DNA from: Candidatus Heimdallarchaeota archaeon
GTDB lineage: Archaea; Asgardarchaeota; Heimdallarchaeia; JABLTI01
Length of the DNA stretch: 64,000 nt
Reading direction: 5' to 3'
Assembly (NCBI GenBank): GCA_019058275.1
Contig: JAHLVW010000047.1
Location: 1-64,000 of the forward strand
The notes under the pieces were generated by a model. The model had not been told where the DNA came from. It ran no database searches and worked only from the letters and a program-made list of their open reading frames with translations. The translations under genes were made by a program, and so were the position numbers. Position 1 is the stretch's first letter. Every line of letters starts with the position of its first letter. This document shows positions 62,686 to 64,000 of the stretch, piece after piece.

Positions 62686-63051
62686 TTAATCTTCCTCTGC
62701 GCTTTCTTCAATAAATTTATTCAAAATTGTTTGAGCATCAGGAAAAGATTCATCTTCAATTTTTTCCATCGTTCCTGCTCTCCCTATTGATAGTTGCGGT
62801 TTTCCTTGCCAAACGTTACAATAACCTTCTTGAATCTCAAGCAAATCACCAAAGCTAGCATCATTGATTTTGCTGCCCCAAAGACTTAGTGTAACTGTGC
62901 CTGTTTCATCGCCAACTTTGAAATCACAAACACGTGAACGACCATATTTGGTATTAACTGATCTGGGTTCGTTCTTTGCTATAACTCTAACTCTGATATT
63001 AATACCTGGTTGCTTCACAGCTTGGAGATCCTTTACTTTTATGAATGTCAT
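62686..63051 (-). CDS. Single OB-fold, SSB/RPA-like protein
   Basis: 121 residues, one OB fold of the RPA/archaeal SSB type: IRVRVIAKNEPRSVNTKYGRSRVCDFKVGDETGTVTLSLWG (about 19-59), then GDLLEIQEGYCNVWQGKPQLSIG, the usual strand order with aromatic residues that would stack on bases. The tail (about 90-121) is acidic (EESAEED), a typical protein-interaction tail of single-stranded DNA-binding proteins. ATG 63051. The AlkD-like gene follows at 62624, 62 nt after its stop, so a DNA-repair pair is plausible. Confidence 0.88.
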   Translation of the reverse strand: MTFIKVKDLQAVKQPGINIRVRVIAKNEPRSVNTKYGRSRVCDFKVGDETGTVTLSLWGSKINDASFGDLLEIQEGYCNVWQGKPQLSIGRAGTMEKIEDESFPDAQTILNKFIEESAEED

Positions 63052-63242
63052 TTATAGACCTCTTAGATTATTATTATTACATTGAGATACTTTATTCGTA
63101 GACTTTCTTTTATTAGTATATTTCTGAAAAAAAAGTCTTTTTTGAGTATTTTTTAATAAACTAAGTTAAGGTTATAACTTGGAAAGTAAGCATTAGTTTT
63201 TTAAGAAACAAGTTATCTAATATCTAGAGGAGTTTACTAAAA

Positions 63243-63758
63243 ATGACTAAAAAACACCCATCAATTGAACATGAGTTTTCAGCTATTTGGATGGATGATT
63301 TTGCTGATATAATTAAAGATGCAGTGGATTTCAAAAAACAAGCTCAAGTAAATGGTTTCGATTTATCTATAAAAGAAATATTCTCTTTCAAAGGTGAAGG
63401 AGCAATAGATTTTGATAACTCAAAAAGAGTCTTACCTGAGTACGAACCTCTTGAATTGGTTGATAGAGAATACTGGCAACTAGAACCTGGTTCTTATGTT
63501 ATTCGGTACAATGAAATTGTTAGTGTGCCACTGAATGCTGTTGGTATAATTCAGTCGCGAAGCACAATGCTAAGAATGGGTGCAATGATGGTTGGAGCTT
63601 GGTGGGATTCAGGATATTCCGGACGAGGACAAGGACTCCTTATTGCAAATAGACCAATTAAGGTTTATAAGAATGCAAGAGTAGCTCAAATTGTTTTTAT
63701 TCTAACCAAAAAAGCAGATAAAGGTTATGAGGGCAAATACCAAAACGAGGCCAAATGA
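63243..63758 (+). CDS. dut: dUTP diphosphatase (dCTP deaminase/dUTPase family)
   Basis: Trimeric nucleotide hydrolase that removes dUTP. VIRYNEIVSVPLNAVGIIQSRSTMLRMG has the conserved RSS/T-type motif 2 (QSRSTMLR); VGAWWDSGYSGRGQGLLI is motif 3 with the Asp/Gly/Tyr uracil pocket (usually DPGYRG), and NARVAQIVFI is motif 4. The N-terminal 70 residues lack the deaminase insert. At 171 residues it matches archaeal Dut. ATG 63243 follows AGAGGAG. A poly-T terminator follows. Confidence 0.9.
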   Translation: MTKKHPSIEHEFSAIWMDDFADIIKDAVDFKKQAQVNGFDLSIKEIFSFKGEGAIDFDNSKRVLPEYEPLELVDREYWQLEPGSYVIRYNEIVSVPLNAVGIIQSRSTMLRMGAMMVGAWWDSGYSGRGQGLLIANRPIKVYKNARVAQIVFILTKKADKGYEGKYQNEAK

Positions 63759-63788
63759 CCTTTTTTTTGTTTTTTATATTTTTTTTAC
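63759..63788 (+). terminator. U-rich archaeal terminator after dut
   Basis: Three T-tracts of eight, six and eight bases with no stem directly follow the dut stop, the usual archaeal release signal. Confidence 0.6.
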
Positions 63789-63800
63789 AGTTTGACAAGC

Positions 63801-63808
63801 TTTAAATA
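63801..63808 (+). promoter_or_regulatory. TATA box
   Basis: TTTAAATA at 63801-63808 is a near-consensus archaeal TATA element following the dut terminator, predicting transcription from about 63830 onward. Confidence 0.5.
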
Positions 63809-63829
63809 CTACTTAATATCATAATGGGT

Positions 63830-63957
63830 TGGAGGTCTGACTTCAGTTAGAGGTCTTACCTCAATATATTCTAAAATTTCTACCTTTGATTTGAATTATA
63901 GTTATTGTAACAGACAGGAGAAAAGGCAATGTTACAATTTAAAGGTTGAAATACTAA
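63830..63957 (+). ncRNA. Structured leader or small RNA
   Basis: About 128 nt with no long open frame, downstream of the TATA box. TCTGAC (63855-63860) can pair with GTTAGA over TTCA, enclosed by GAGG/CCTC; then ATTGTAAC (63904-63911) pairs perfectly with GTTACAAT (63931-63938), putting GGAG and AAGG in the loop. A mini-frame ATG TTA CAA TTT AAA GGT TGA begins in the last stem. This could be a regulatory leader for the gene that begins near 63958. Confidence 0.35.
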
Positions 63958-64000
63958 ATGTTTTGCAAATGGAAAGATCGCAAAAAAGGCGATAAAGAAA
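63958..64000 (+). CDS. Possible start of a coding region (runs off window)
   Basis: ATG 63958 opens a frame MFCKWKDRKKGDKE that remains open to the window edge. It is too short to identify. A second frame, from TGA 63949 on, reads NTKCFANGKIAKKAIKK and is equally open, so the choice of frame is not settled. Confidence 0.3.
   Translation, partial: MFCKWKDRKKGDKE

Noticed and set aside
63932..63951. UGA read as selenocysteine after ATG TTA CAA TTT AAA GGT
   Set aside because: No selenocysteine insertion context or homologous protein can be seen; an ordinary stop of a leader-sized frame is simpler.
1..64000. CRISPR array, insertion sequence, prophage, rRNA operon
   Set aside because: No regularly spaced repeats, transposase, integrase, capsid or rRNA sequence was found by reading either strand.

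Overview
The window is AT-rich (by eye about one third G+C), densely packed archaeal chromosomal DNA. Archaeal markers are unambiguous: archaeal adenylate kinase, aIF1A, Rio1, a Dim2/Pno1-like KH protein, topoisomerase VI A and B, aIF2-alpha, Nop10, RNA polymerase subunit N, an STT3/AglB oligosaccharyltransferase, archaeal-type AsnRS, a geranylgeranyl-reductase-family flavoprotein, TrmJ and an intron-split tRNA-Trp. Starts are a mix of ATG, GTG and TTG, usually behind GGTGA/GGAGG-type ribosome binding sites. A Rab-like but motif-less small-GTPase fold (2666-3709) and a membrane protein with a longin/roadblock-like domain (55238-57058) point to an Asgard archaeon. That placement is an inference; no rRNA or ribosomal protein cluster is present to prove it.

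Layout. 1-3.7 kb (minus): the start of an inositol-phosphate-synthase-like gene, then pseudo-GTPase, coiled-coil protein and AdkA in one direction. 3.9-7.7 kb (plus): aIF1A, Rio1, KH protein (translation initiation and small-subunit assembly), then an Eis-like acetyltransferase and a TfoX-like protein. 7.7-11.6 kb (minus): a fused sulfopyruvate decarboxylase and Top6B-Top6A. 11.8-20.1 kb: membrane protein, HxxxDG acyltransferase, flavodoxin, geranylgeranyl reductase family enzyme, MFS exporter and an ABC-2 transporter pair. 20.2-26.6 kb: AlaX editing protein, a candidate structured RNA, metallo-beta-lactamase-fold protein, radical SAM enzyme, nitroreductase, GH57 enzyme, DinB-like protein. 26.6-32.5 kb: tRNA-Trp with intron, then a tandemly duplicated locus of three surface beta-propeller-like proteins with one intact and one truncated trmJ. 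32.6-45 kb: B12/radical SAM enzyme, a small winged-helix protein, a zinc-ribbon coiled-coil protein, two very large multi-spanning membrane proteins, AglB, a DUF89 phosphatase and a frameshifted membrane protein. 45-53 kb: RpoN, AsnRS, methyltransferase, ADP-forming acyl-CoA synthetase beta subunit, a frameshifted gene, DegV, pyruvate kinase and an unknown protein. 53.4-58.3 kb: threonine dehydrogenase and 2-amino-3-ketobutyrate CoA ligase enclose two related methyltransferases, one of them fused to a seven-helix membrane region and a longin-like domain. 58.5-64 kb: aIF2-alpha, Nop10, a fumarate-reductase/AprA-like flavoprotein with its ferredoxin, tRNA-Gly, AlkD-like protein, OB-fold protein, dUTPase and a structured leader or small RNA at the edge.

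Most of the window is housekeeping and shows no insertion sequence, integrase, phage gene or CRISPR array. The parts most likely to hold undescribed biology are the pseudo-GTPase/coiled-coil/AdkA group, the membrane-longin-methyltransferase fusion beside its stand-alone paralogue, the zinc-ribbon/giant membrane protein group before AglB, and the recently rearranged propeller/trmJ locus.
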